A DNA stretch of 64,000 nucleotides. It comes from Morchella semilibera. Its lineage: Eukaryota > Ascomycota > Pezizomycetes > Pezizales > Morchellaceae. Position numbers and translations under genes: made by a program. Each line of letters starts with the position of its first letter. Positions within the stretch are counted from its first letter, which is position 1. This document shows, piece after piece, positions 47,528 to 58,512 of this stretch. A model generated the notes under the pieces. It had not been told where the DNA came from, made no database searches, and saw only the letters and a list, made by a program, of their open reading frames with translations. Location: assembly GCA_009192285.1 (NCBI GenBank), contig WBVU01000009.1, positions 310,001 through 374,000 of the forward strand, given 5' to 3'.

Positions 47528-49146
47528 ATACTGGTCGCTACTGGATGCTGGAGGGTGGTGGGGTTCCAAGGTTCGGGTTGCCTGCAAGGCCAATCCTTTT
47601 CTGCATCTTCGTATATTAATGGTGGAATACAGAGCGTGCTTTCAAATCTTCAATTCCCATATTCTCGTCATTTTCTTTGTGCTACGGCTTTATTCACACC
47701 GGTGTTTTTCGGTGGTATCTAGTCATGAATCATGCTAGTACTTTTTCCGCTTCGTTTCTCTCTTTTCATTTTAGACTTAAGGTAACGGCAATGGTAATGG
47801 TTGGTGAGAAACAATAGACTTTTGCAAATTCTACACTCTAATTACGATTCTACACTCCTTCGAGGTGTCGTGCAAGTAAGGCCAACGATACTACTGTAGC
47901 TACAGAGGCCTTGGGAGTGTATTTACAAACAATACCACATACCCAGTCATCGGTCTTTGTTAGTTGTTAGGTGGCAACCCATTTTTCGACAACATATCGA
48001 TATGAAGGCTTGTTCGACCGATACGTAGTTAAGAAGTACCGAGTTCTTTAAGTCGATCGAGGTAGGTTCATAAGCTATCACTCGCAGCTAAATAGTAAGG
48101 CAGGCAGGGGTTGGGAGTCGATATGAGCTCATCTATGGCGTCAATGAGATGCTGGATACTAAAGTAAAGCTACATTGTAATAACTCTAGAAGCACAGCGC
48201 TACTTCATGTACGTATTCATGTAGCTGTGGTGCACTGGCTGGTGGTGGGGTGTCGTGACTCCGTGAACTATGGGTTGAGATATCTCAGAACGGCCGATAT
48301 CACGACATTTCGTCACACCACACCACACATACATAGCTTGAGGTCTATAGATGAACTACTCGGCCGGCTGGTCAATATACATAGAATATCACTCGCTGGC
48401 CTACAATACCCTGCCTCTCTCTACATACATGGCCGATCCACTCGCAACTGTGAATACGTACACGAACGTCGTCTCACACTAAAAGAGGGGGAAAAAACGA
48501 GCCCACAACCAAAAAAGCATATATAGGTAAAAGTAAAAAGAGAAAACTATAGAAACCGATATAAAAGCGAATAAACATATAGACAATGATGAAGGGTATA
48601 TATAGAAAAGTCAAACCGCAGTGGATTTTTTTTCCCCCGCCACATAAAGTATTAGTATTTTCTTTCCGTACCACACAGTCGACCAATAATCTTGGGCATC
48701 ACATCACAGCACTCACTCGACAAGGAGAATCCGTCCTTCTACATCCGCTCTAAGGCAAGCGAGGAGGAGTAAAGGGGGGGTGTAAGAATAGAAAAAAAGG
48801 TATAAAGTTCCCCCTTCCGACCCCTGATCCACCTATCCCTTTGGTAGCAGTCAAGAAACTGATACCAGCTACCGCTATGAATGCAAACAATATAGATATA
48901 AAAGGAAATGGTGTAAGAAACAAGGGAAAAAAACTCCATCACTCCACGACAAAATGACACCCACACTCCCACCTGACTGACTTACTAAGCTACCCACCCT
49001 ACCGCAAAGTAGAGAGCAAAAATGAAAAATGAAAATGAAAACTGCCCCCACCATCCCGTATGTCCCCCTATTGGGCTTTTTATGCATGGTATATAAAAAG
49101 AAAACACAACTTAAGTATAACGCATGGTCTATTTAGCTGATGACGG
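47528..49146. other. Intergenic spacer and 3' flank of the F-box/WD40 gene
   Basis: No gene seen. The part next to 49146 (about 48480-49140) is A-rich on the plus strand and probably 3' UTR of the leftward F-box/WD40 gene. Confidence 0.5.
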
Positions 49147-52056
49147 TTACCCGCCCTTGAAGAAACGACTGGCCTCCATGATGCTTTCTTCGTCTGCGGC
49201 ATAGTCCCAACCTATGATCTTGCTGTCCTGGCTGCAGCAGATGATCCATCGCGCGTCAAACTGAAGCTTGAACACTCTGTGAGTTCCTGAGCTCCCGCCG
49301 TGGGCCCCCTGGGGGAGGGCGGCTTGGGGAGGCAGCACCGGCCGCGGTGGGGCATTGTGGATGTTGTGGTGTGTCGGAAGCAGCTGCGAGGCGGCTACGG
49401 CGCCGGCAAGACCAGCCTGGTTGTTGACCTGCTGGATCTGGTGCATGTGAACTGCGGCTTGCGGAAGGCCCTGGTGCTGATAGAGAGCGGCAATTTGTGC
49501 GGGTACGTTTGCGGGAATTCCGGCGCCGGCAGCTGCTGCGGAGCGGAGGGCGGCAGGGGATTGGCTCTGGTGGAGGGTGTGACCGGGGGACCAGTGCTCT
49601 TCTTGGTCTTTGTGCCAAATGCGGACGGTCTCGTCGTAGGAACCGGAGACTATCCTGTTTCTGGTGGCTTGGACGGTGCGGACAAGAGCGCCATGTCCAT
49701 GGAGGGTGGCGATCTCGGCTTGGGTGTCGCAGTCGAAAACACGGATGGTTTGGTCGGATGAGCCAGAGACGATTGTTCGGCCGTCAAATTGGATGCATGC
49801 GATACCTTTGGTATGGCCAATAAAGGTCTTTTCACAGGCACCTGTACGGAGACTCCATAGCTTGATGAGACGGTCTCCGGATGCTGATGCAATCTGGTCG
49901 CCGTGGAGCTGGATCGCATTTACGGCGGCTGCGTGACCTGAAAGATTTTGGACTATAGTGTAGGGGGGGAGAGTTCTGGGGCCACTCTTGGGTGACGCAC
50001 GAGTACTGGCACCAAATGCACGGCTGGGATCATCGCTGCTGTATGGATTCTGAAGATTGAGCCCAGAACTTGCGGAAGGCTCTTGAACGGTCCAGGTAGC
50101 CCAGGCTGCTTGTGGGTTCTTACTGATATTATCTGGGTGGTGCGGATGGCACTTAACATCGACAGCATTGCTAGTTCCAGTGGCCCATAGAGACTTTGAT
50201 ACCCATGGATAGTCCTTACTTGTAGTCTCCAGTTGCTCTCGATTCCAGACTCTAACTAGCTTGTCCTTGGAACATGTTACTAGCCACTTCTTCGAGAACT
50301 TCAAGTTAAGAACAGATTCTTGGTGGGCTTTCTCGATAGTCCTCAGTTTTTCGCCAGTGGGGAATTTCCAGATGATGACACTAGCGTCTGACGATCCAGT
50401 GATCAAAACCCCCTCTTCTTCATCAAACTGGAGACACAGAACACTTCCGTTATGACCCTTCAATGGCTCCCCCAATAACCTCCGGGTACGCATGTTCCAA
50501 ATTCTAACTGTTCGGTCACGCGACCCAGATACAAGATAGTTGGGTGAGTATTGAATAGTGTAGATACACTCAGCATGACCCTCGTGGGGGTAGTTGGGAT
50601 GGGGAATCTGAAACGTCGTATACTGATTGTGCAGCCAATTATCCTCAAGTTTTTTGCGATTCTTGTAGAGAAAGGCCCAGTTTAACCGGGGGTGGTTGTA
50701 ACCAGGCATTGTCAATGTGGGCCGGATTGGAAGTGATGGCTCCTCATACGCCTGTGATGTTATAGGCCGGCCCATGCCGGTCGGATACATATCATCATCA
50801 TCCGATATGGTTGTACCCGGGCCACCAGAGACCCCCGGGCGGATAGTTCTAGACGACTCGGGTGGGTATGGGAAGTACTCTGCATCCTGATTTGGGGTAC
50901 TGTAAGCTCCAGAACTTCCCTGAGAGCAATCACCACTCATATCCATAGGGCCACCAGATGAGTCCGATGTAGAACCCTCACCCTGGCTTCCGGCCTGCCT
51001 AAATCTCTCCATGTTCCGCCTTGCCAAATCTCGGAGCTTCTTCTCCTCGTCTCTTTGTTCTTCAGCCTTCCGTTTGGCCACTACCTGCTGCTGCATTTCA
51101 GCCTCAAACAATCGTACTTCGACGCTGTTTTCCTCCCATCCAGTGCTGTGGTAGAGATCTCTCCAGAGCCTCGGCTCCATGGCGAATCGGCGCCATGTGC
51201 GCGATGCCAGCGATGCATTGAGGAGCGATCGCACAGGTAGGTACGATAGAATCTGAAGTGACAGCTCAGAAGGGAGCAGTTGGATAAAGTCGAGATGGAG
51301 AATTGGGACCAATCTATCAACCAGCGACGCAATGTTGGATGTCGGTAGGGTGCGGACGAGTTTGTAGGCGTATTCTAAAAGACCGACATTAGCGATCACG
51401 AACAGCTAGTATGTGACTCGAATCTAAAGAATCATCGCTGAGTAAACCAAAACATATGGAGATGTCATGAGCTGTCACTGCAAATATGTGCCACAAGAAT
51501 GGAGGTGGGGTGGGAGGAGGTAGCAGGTATGTCAGGTGGCAGGCCGTCAAAGAAGAGTATTCTCTTCCCCGCTGAAACAATAACAACAAACCGTTACACA
51601 ACGGTAACAAGGCCCCTTCAACCGGCCATGGGAGGCATCAACCGATATGGGAATTTATCGAGTATAATGACGGATGGATTGGAAGATAATCTCGATGTTA
51701 TTGAAGGAAATGATGCATGTATCTTGTAGAAGGAAAAAAGGCATCGAGTAAGGAAGTTTTTTTTACAAACCTTCTCTTAACGCATCATCAAGTCCTGTAA
51801 ACCAAGCCGGAACCCTCAGCTCTGCACTCTCTCTAATCGATCGCAAGTCCTCCCTCTGGTTCGGATCCTCGTACACACTGGGCGTCTCCTCACCACTATA
51901 GCCTTCATCCACCCGGAAGCTCTGCGACGTTCTCAGGGGCTGTTGCGTATTTATAGTCTCTCCTGGCTGTGGTGGTTGGTGCTGTGAAGCCACTCCCGCT
52001 GCTGCACTTGTGAGATCCTCCACATTGAATATTGGCGGTGGAGTCGTGGAAGCCAT
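49147..52056 (-). CDS. F-box/WD40 protein, SCF ubiquitin-ligase receptor (beta-TrCP/Slimb/FWD-1-like)
   Basis: Substrate receptor that links a phosphorylated target to an SCF E3 ligase. Two exons, 52056-51771 and 51374-49147, joined by a 396-bp intron (GTTTGT...TTTTAG), give 837 residues. The F-box follows the intron: LDFIQLLPSELSLQILSYLP and ASRTWRRFAMEPRLWRDLY. A charged coiled stretch comes next (MQQQVVAKRKAEEQRDEEKK), then a Ser/Gly-rich linker. WD40 repeats show SGSRDRTVRIWNM, TGSSDASVIIWKF, TCSKDKLVRVWNR, SASGDRLIKLWSL, SGSSDQTIRVFDC, SGSYDETVRIWHK and a final CCSQDSKIIGWDY. Insertions of about 85-100 residues occur after the third and sixth repeats. In Neurospora a protein of this class, FWD-1, turns over the clock protein FRQ; whether this is its orthologue needs a phylogeny. 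Met30- and Cdc4-type proteins are the alternatives. Confidence 0.88.
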
Positions 52057-52892
52057 AATTGGTGATATTCACTCCTCTTTCTGTGCTGGTAGTGGAGTGA
52101 GATAGGGATAGTAGGCTGGTGTAAAGTTGAGGCGATCGCGAGACTGGATTTACCAAGAAAGTAATGTGGATGTGCGAACCAAGTAATGCGGATGCGCGAA
52201 CCAAGTATTGTAGAGGTTAGTTTTTTCTGTCCCAGAAAAGGAAGCAGATAGGGGGTTATCTATCTACTCGCGGATACCCTGTTGGATTCTGCTGCAAAAA
52301 GTCGTGTCAATAAGGATATAGAATGATGTGCGATAAGGAGTTGTTATGAAGTGGGGGGGTGGTGTTATGGAAGAAGGAAGAAAGTAGCTGAGACGATGTC
52401 GTGTGTTGTAATAGAAGAAGGAAAGGTTGTGAACGGCAGACGGGGGAGGAGGGCGTTAAGCACACTACATACTGCAAGTTGCAACTTTCACTTCCTCTCC
52501 AACTCTTACATAGGCAAACTACCGCGCCTACTCCACTAAACCACATGTGCTCTACAGCGGGTATCCTACTACTTCCTGGCAAACCATCCATCCAAGCAAG
52601 CGGCCCAGGGTGAGGAAGGAAGAAAAAAAAAAGCCTCTGCTCTGCACCCATCGGACTGATAAAACAACAACAGACCTCTTTGATCTGATTCTACTATCTG
52701 CAACACGCACCAGATTGTCGCCCCTAAGGTCCTCTACGTTATGATGATGATGATCAGATAGCTCCTTCGATCGGCATTTTTCTATTCGCCTTTTATCCTG
52801 ATGAGAAGAATGTGTGGCCTGTGTTGGAACCCCAATGCTGGCTGCCAATCCAACGAAAGGGAAACAAAGGGGAAGAAGTGTCAATAGTAAGC

Positions 52893-52973
52893 TCTCCTTC
52901 TTTCCTTCTTTCCTTCCTTCCTTTCTTCCCCCCCTCTTTCTTTCCCCCCTCCTTTCTTTCTTTCTTTCTTTCA
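52893..52973. repeat. Pyrimidine microsatellite (TTCC/TTTC)n
   Basis: About 80 bp of imperfect tetranucleotide repeats with C runs. Confidence 0.85.
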
Positions 52974-53110
52974 ATAGTCTCCCTAGTTAACAGTTAGTTA
53001 CTCCGCTTCCATTATCCCCGAAACCTCTATAAATCATATCCAGTATTAATTTGACAGTTTCTCATAGTGCAGGCACATACCCGCTTGTAATACCTACATC
53101 GTCTACATCT

Positions 53111-53133
53111 AGCAGCAGCAGCAGCAGCAGCAG
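53111..53133. repeat. Trinucleotide microsatellite (AGC)n
   Basis: Seven to eight AGC units. Confidence 0.85.
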
Positions 53134-53518
53134 TCCCAGTGAGGGTACAAGAGTACAAGCGCACACAGCACCATCTACTTATGCCTACATCAATCTATAT
53201 ACTGGTTGCCTGACATTCTCACGGCGCATCTACCGTTTCGCGCACCTCTCTCCTAGCACCTCACCCTTCCTCCCCTCCCCGTTCATTCCCTAGCCCTATG
53301 CTATGCCGTGGCATCAGACGTCTGTGCGAAAACACAAGACCCGTCGTCACTCTTGGCACATCAAAGAGGAAACGCTTCGGTCCTTTGCGTACTAACGCCA
53401 TGCTCCCACCCAGAGGCAAAGTGGGGCAAGAAGCTTCTCGTGCTGTTCTGTGCCTGGGCTGACTGAGCTCCCTGATTCCCCACGCGACTCTTGCTCCACG
53501 ATTTGGTGCAGTACGGTT

Positions 53519-53542
53519 CGATACGATACGATACGATACGAT
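53519..53542. repeat. Pentanucleotide microsatellite (GATAC)n
   Basis: About five tandem units, CGATA/GATAC. Confidence 0.8.
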
Positions 53543-54879
53543 GGACTGCGCGAGAGAACGACCCCTTAGAAAACCTCCCCGGGAGTTATGGACGGACGAG
53601 ATACACACCCTCGTATGAAGTAATAAAAAGACGTGATATCAAATATTACACCCCCTCCCTCCGGAATGAAGGGCGTAAAAATAGTGGTACAAGGAGGCCA
53701 AAGAACCAACCCCCGGATACATGGAAAATTTAAACCCCCTCCCCCCCCCACTCACTTTGCTGGTTGGTAAACATGCCTCCCGCAGTAATCTATCGGGCCC
53801 AACGGGCTGGTATATCACCAGATCCAGAAATTTCCTCTCGCCCATTTATGTTTTTGTTCTCGTCAAAGCTATGACCTTTGTTCGTTCCCATCCCCTAGAT
53901 TTATAATTACTAGCCGATACACCCGTCGATTAGCAGCTGCTCATTTCTTTAAAGTGCGCAAAACAATCTCGTAAATTGGGAGCACCTCTAACTATGGGCT
54001 CTTATATAAAATGTGTAAACAAAGCGCCGGCGAGTTCTCCGCGGGTACGCACAGCGCGGCGATATGACCTTCTAAAACCCGGGTTGAGGGGAAACACCTA
54101 ACCCTGCAGTAGGTATCATACATACACACGCCCTGGGTACATGTATTTTTCCGGAGTGTGAAGAAGTGACAGCGGGCCGCTGACGTAGCGTCGGTCGTGA
54201 TGCGAATATTTACACACTTGTTGACTACATAAGCGATCGGGGTCGTTTCAGAATCCATGCGGGATCGACGGTGTGGTGTGCGGATGAGGGGTTGTGGGTT
54301 TTCACCCCTGGATACATACTTAGCGAAGGGAAGTGAGGCGTTGACGGGAGAAATAGGATGGTGTCTCGTCTCGGTAACTGGGTTGGGTTTTACTGGGCTC
54401 ATCATCATTCATGGATCGTCACTCGGTTTTTCGGGAGATCCGAGTGAAATTTAGATATCCGGCCCGAGCCCCAACTATATGCAGTAGAACTCAGTCGGAA
54501 AAATCGAAACAAACTTTGTCCCTACCGCCGCGCCCGATATGTAGTATATCCTATTCTACCTTGGTCCCGTAGCACTCAGCACCTAAATCCTTGGCTTGTT
54601 CTAAACGTGGCCATCAGCATCTGGTGCGAGGCCTCTCCCTCATTAAGCCGCGTGGTCCTCCTGCTGGCGAAGAAAAAGAAATACCGTACCTTAAGTACAT
54701 GTATGTACCTACTCCACCTCCCTAGAATCCACCTCCGAGTCCCTCCGCGCCCAAGATTCCGACCACCTCCGATCCGAACCCGTGAACGGAACAGAACGAA
54801 ACAACAAACAGAAAGAGAAGAAAAAGAAGTGGCATACACCCCACATGATCATGAGAGGGAGGTATGCCACAGGTGATTT

Positions 54880-54981
54880 TGGTTCCAGAGGGGGTCGAAC
54901 CCTCGACCTTGGCGTTAACATTCCCGACACTGGGGTGCCGCAATATTAGCACCACGCGCTAACCAACTGAGCCATGGAACC
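54880..54981 (-). tRNA. tRNA-Ile (anticodon AAU), with intron
   Basis: On the minus strand the 5' end GGTTCCA pairs with 3' TGGAACC before discriminator A. The D-arm GGCTCAGTTGGTTAGCGC contains the A box, and GGTTCGACCCC is the T-arm and B box. The anticodon stem is TGGTG/CGCCA around loop CTAATA-A, so the anticodon is AAT (read as IAU). About 28 nt lie between the base after the anticodon and the 3' stem, the canonical position for a spliceosome-independent tRNA intron. Without the intron the tRNA is 74 nt. A T-rich Pol III terminator (AAAAAG on the plus strand, near 54821) lies about 55 bp downstream; no nearer T4 was seen. Confidence 0.95.
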
Positions 54982-55231
54982 GTGGCGAAAAAGGCTAACA
55001 GCGCGTTTATCGCGCTAGGGCGTGGCTGTTTAATGGTCGGATTGAGGTTATTGTAGGGCTCTGGGGGTTGTGGGGTAAGGGACCTATCACGGGTGGTGTT
55101 GGCTTGAGAAGTGAGTGAGTGAAAACTGGTGACTAAAAAGTCATAATGCTGAATTCGGGTTTTTTTTATGGTCTCACATACATAATTGACAATTGGTATA
55201 AAAGCTACGTCAAATACATGTACCTCATCCT
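54982..55231. other. Short spacer between tRNA and RraA-like gene
   Basis: 250 bp holding the tRNA 5' flank and the RraA-like gene's 3' flank; nothing else seen. Confidence 0.4.
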
Positions 55232-56079
55232 CTACTTTCCACGATGCTTCTTGAACGCATCATAGATCTTCTTACCGTTACGGACATCTTCCATGGCCTT
55301 CGCATCTGCAGCCACCATCTTCGGCAGCATCCCTACCACCTCCACCAGATGCGCCGCCGGAATAATCACCACTCCATTCCTGCTATCGGCAAATACAATA
55401 TCGCCCTACATCGAAAATTCTAGATTAGTAGACATGTTAACAAGGGTCCAATAAGAGCAACACATACGCTCGCAACCTCCACTCCCTGCACCGTCACAGG
55501 ATCATCCACTGCCACAGCCCTCGCCTCCGCTCCCGCCCCAACGGCACTAACCCCCTTTGAAAAGACCATAAGATCCTCTCTCTTCCCCAACTCCTCCAGG
55601 TCGCGCACCCGCCCGTCGACGATGATCGCGCGCGCTCCGAGCTGGTACATGCGCTCTGCGACGATGCCGCCAACGACGGCGCACCGCTGCCCTGGCGGCT
55701 GCGAGATGACGACAGTGCAGGACGGCGTGATGAAGTCGGCGAAGTGCGTGTCAGGTGGGAGGGAGCAGATGGGCTCGGTGCTGTCTTTGGGCGCGAAGAG
55801 GACGGTGGTCGCAACGGAGATGTGGATACCGGAGGTGGGGGTGCGGGGCACTGTGCATGTTAGTGGGGTAGTGTAGAGGGGACGATGGTGGACGGGGGTT
55901 ACGGAGATCGACGAGAAAGCCAGCATTGGGGACTTTGAGCTTGAGAAGGGCGTCAGATATCTGTAGAGTATTTGGTTTAGTTAGAGCTGGGACTTTTACT
56001 GAGATGTAGATAGAAGATAACTAACATCACAGGCAGTGTACTGTTTGAGAGTATCCATTAGAGCTTCTTTATCGCCCAT
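55232..56079 (-). CDS. RraA-like protein (HMG aldolase / oxaloacetate decarboxylase family)
   Basis: Likely a metal-dependent 4-hydroxy-4-methyl-2-oxoglutarate aldolase or oxaloacetate decarboxylase; the fold is also shared with the bacterial RNase E regulator RraA, and eukaryotic members are enzymes in the cases I know. Four exons (56079-56026, 55960-55903, 55850-55468, 55405-55232) separated by 52-65 bp introns give 222 residues in phase. It starts MGDKEALMDTLKQYTACD-ISDALLKL, as usual for the family. The active-site block is AVVGGIVAERMYQLGARA followed by IIVDGRVRDLEEL, with Arg and Asp of VRD in the metal/pyruvate site. The C-terminal part has GDIVFADSRNGVVIIP. Every splice join restores a conserved block. 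Confidence 0.88.
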
Positions 56080-56371
56080 TTTGAGTAATTTCTGTATGAT
56101 ATTGGGGAGGTACGAATGTGATGTGTAGTTGAATGAGGTTAAAGGGGGGGGGGGGGGGGTTTAAAGCTCTCACATGCTAGGGTTGAAGGGATGACGATTA
56201 CGGGAGTGAAGCGAATCCGGGGTTGCGGCTTAAAGAGTTAGCCGAGCTTATTGAAGCAGGGGCCAGGGTTTGTATGTAGGGTTTGTAGATACATGTACAA
56301 GGCTCCGGCATAAGGTGATCGGACGGTCAGGGTCTGTATTCAGGATCGGGTAGAACCCTGAGGGCAAGAAG

Positions 56372-57673
56372 TACAGAACAACCCCCTCGGACCGTTGAAG
56401 CATGCCGTTGCATTATGAAAAAAACCAGTTTTCTTCACACTACGTAGGTAGAGTTCAAACAAAAAATCAAGTTTTGATAAAGGAAAGAAAATTATCAGGT
56501 ATCAACGCTTGCCCCGTATCCATTACTTTGATATTTCTAGAGGTATAAAGGGAAGAGAAAACCCGCCACTAATGTGAGCTCCCAATCTTCAACTCAACAG
56601 TCAACCATGGATTCTACTAGCAAATCTTTACCTCTTCGTGTTGAACTATCTTATAGTGTTCGCTCTAAGATTAGAGCACTTAGGAACATAGCACTTTGGC
56701 CCTTTAGAAAAATTGGTACTGAGTTTGGAGTCCCTTTATCGACTGTGTTTAGTATTTGTCAACAACCCTCTACTCCCCACCGTCGCAAAATCGGTAGACC
56801 TCCTGTCATCACCCCAGCGATTAGACAAAAACTGGTTGAGCATGCAACTGCTTCACAAGCAAATCGACGTAAAACTTTCCTGCAGATTGCGACGGATGTT
56901 GCAGATATCACTGGTATCCCCACGTCAACAAACGAACATACAATCAGAAAAGTATTTGCAGACGAAGGATACCACCAACGGGTTGCCCGTGTTAAGCCTT
57001 TTCTCTCAATCTCTGCAAAAGTCAAACGTATGAATTGGGCCAATAGTATCCATGACTGGAGTATTGCAGATTTTCAGAAGGTTATTTGGACAGATGAGTG
57101 TGCATTTAATGTCGGTGGTTTTGCTGGAAATACATGGGTTACAAGAAAACCCGGAGAAGAGTACCTAGAGGACTGTTTAGTACCCAAATTCCGAAAATTA
57201 CAAACCATTATGGTATGGGGCTGTATCTACGGTATGTTTCATAAACCCCCCAAAATATTAATCAAAACTAATACTTTATATAGGCAACAGAAAAGGACCG
57301 CTTGTGTTTTGGGATAAAGCATGGGGTCCTACTCTTAACGGACCGCGTTACTGTGAGAGGATTGTAAAGCCCCACCTCTTTCCGTTCTGGCAACACCTGT
57401 CCCAAACCCAGCCAGTTTTTAAATCAGACTACATATACATCATGCATGATGGTGCTCCTCCACACCGTGCAAGGTACACTGCAGCAGTCCTATGTGAGTT
57501 GGGAATTTCCGGGTATTTTTTTGACTGGCCTGGAAACTCACCTGATTGTAACCCTATTGAGAATATCTGGCGCATTATGAAAGACAAGATTAGTCGGCGT
57601 TGTTGTACCACAAATGCTACCCTCAGAATTGCGATTCAGGAAGAATGGGATGCAATCACTTCTGAGGAGATTG
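56372..57673 (+). mobile_element. Tc1/mariner transposon, left part, cut by a gypsy element
   Basis: A candidate left end is TACAGAACAACCCC at 56372, where TA could be the target site; the matching right TIR should lie beyond the gypsy insertion, outside the window, so this end is a guess. The transposase gene starts about 200 bp inside. The gypsy LTR begins at 57674, inside the 3' coding end. Confidence 0.6.
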
Positions 57674-57747
57674 TGTCCCGGCGTCTTGGCATTTGTCCCG
57701 ATAGTTTGGTAGGTGATGTACGGTTGTGGTTGTTAGGGAAATGTTAA
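56574..57747 (+). CDS. Tc1/mariner transposase, one intron, C-terminus replaced by LTR sequence
   Basis: Cut-and-paste transposase. Exons 56574-57231 and 57284-57747; the 52-bp intron (GTATGT...ATATAG with ACTAAT) joins WGCIYG to NRKGPLVFWDKAWG. Residues about 25-120 form the helix-turn-helix DNA-binding region (two HTH motifs, with GRPPVITPAIR between). The catalytic triad reads WTDECAF, MHDGAPPH and NPIENIW; I count 36 residues between the second Asp and Glu, longer than DD34E of Tc1. The host-derived frame ends at about EEWDAITSEEIV. The gypsy LTR (from 57674) then supplies roughly the last 25 codons to a stop at 57747. Elsewhere the frame is whole, so the element was probably recently active; loss of the last residues might or might not abolish activity. 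The start may instead be the in-frame ATG at 56607. Confidence 0.85.
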
Positions 57748-58010
57748 GCGAGAGCGGGGAGTGCGAGGTGGAGGCTGTCGTCATTAGATTCTGGGAGGTT
57801 CGATGGCGTGATGGATTGGTAATGAAGAATAGCGGAAATGGTGGGGAGGATTACGAGGTGTGGTAGTAACAGGTTTCTATGAGGTTCTACGAGCGGAGGT
57901 GTGAGTCATATTGGACTAGTGGAGGAGGTGTGTTAAATAGCGGGGATAGATGTTTTCCTTAGTTCTTTCTTTCTTTTCTCTTCGTCTCGTCTTCCTGTTA
58001 TCTCGGTACA
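57674..58010 (+). repeat. 5' LTR of the gypsy element
   Basis: Begins TGTCCC and is identical to the 3' copy from 63688 over all 313 bp visible. The right end is set tentatively at GGTACA (58010), a TGT...ACA pairing; this cannot be confirmed because the 3' copy is truncated by the window. Confidence 0.8.
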
Positions 58011-58201
58011 TAGGAATCTACTCCTATTTCTAAGCTATAGCCTCTCGTACCAAAGACTCGGTCCTCTGACCAGAGGAAACTCATAGTATCCCTCATCGTT
58101 CTCGTTGAGGCCCCTTCGGTCCTCACTCTCTCTGCTCTGTGCTCCTGTGCCCTGGCCCTTGCCCTTGCCTTTGTCTTCGCCGGTGCTTGTGCTTGTGCCT
58201 G

Positions 58202-58338
58202 CATCAGCAAGACTTCATTTATCTCCTGATGTCTCCTGAGCCTCAGGAGACTCAAAAAATATCCAGGAGTCTCAGGAGACCCTCAGGAGACTTGGGAGAC
58301 TGTTGGGAGACTCCAGTCACAAGTTGAGTTTGCTGATG
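58202..58338 (+). mobile_element. 137-bp inverted-repeat insert, copy 1 (leader)
   Basis: Ends CATCAGCAA...TTGCTGATG and is flanked by TG on both sides (the flanks also share TGCCTG). It contains a 21-bp palindrome of GTCTCCTGAG arms and several CTCAGGAGAC units. It lies between the 5' LTR and gag. It differs from copy 3 at eight sites, all transitions. Confidence 0.85.
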
Positions 58339-58512
58339 TGCCTGACGTTGTCCCTGTCTTCATCGGTCCCCTCGTCGAGTACACTGTGCTCCTCGAGTCC
58401 CTCTGCGTCATCATTGTCATCTTCTTCTTTGCGTCGGGTTACTCCGTCACACTAAGACGAGACCATCCTCACTCGACTAGCACAGTCCGAGTTCCTCGCA
58501 CCACAGTTTACC

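Larger units (their letters stand above)
52057..54879. other. Intergenic spacer
   Basis: 5' flank of the F-box/WD40 gene, then microsatellites: TTCC/TTTC tract (52893-52973), AGC repeat (53111-53133) and GATAC pentamers (53519-53542). No gene seen. The AGC repeat gives a spurious poly-Ser frame. Confidence 0.55.

Noticed and set aside
49256-49936. Plus-strand frames of 90-153 codons inside the F-box/WD40 gene
   Set aside because: Antisense shadows of the WD40 exon.
52552-52974. 140-codon minus frame rich in Lys, Arg and Glu
   Set aside because: Its charged stretch is only the TTCC/TTTC microsatellite read in reverse.
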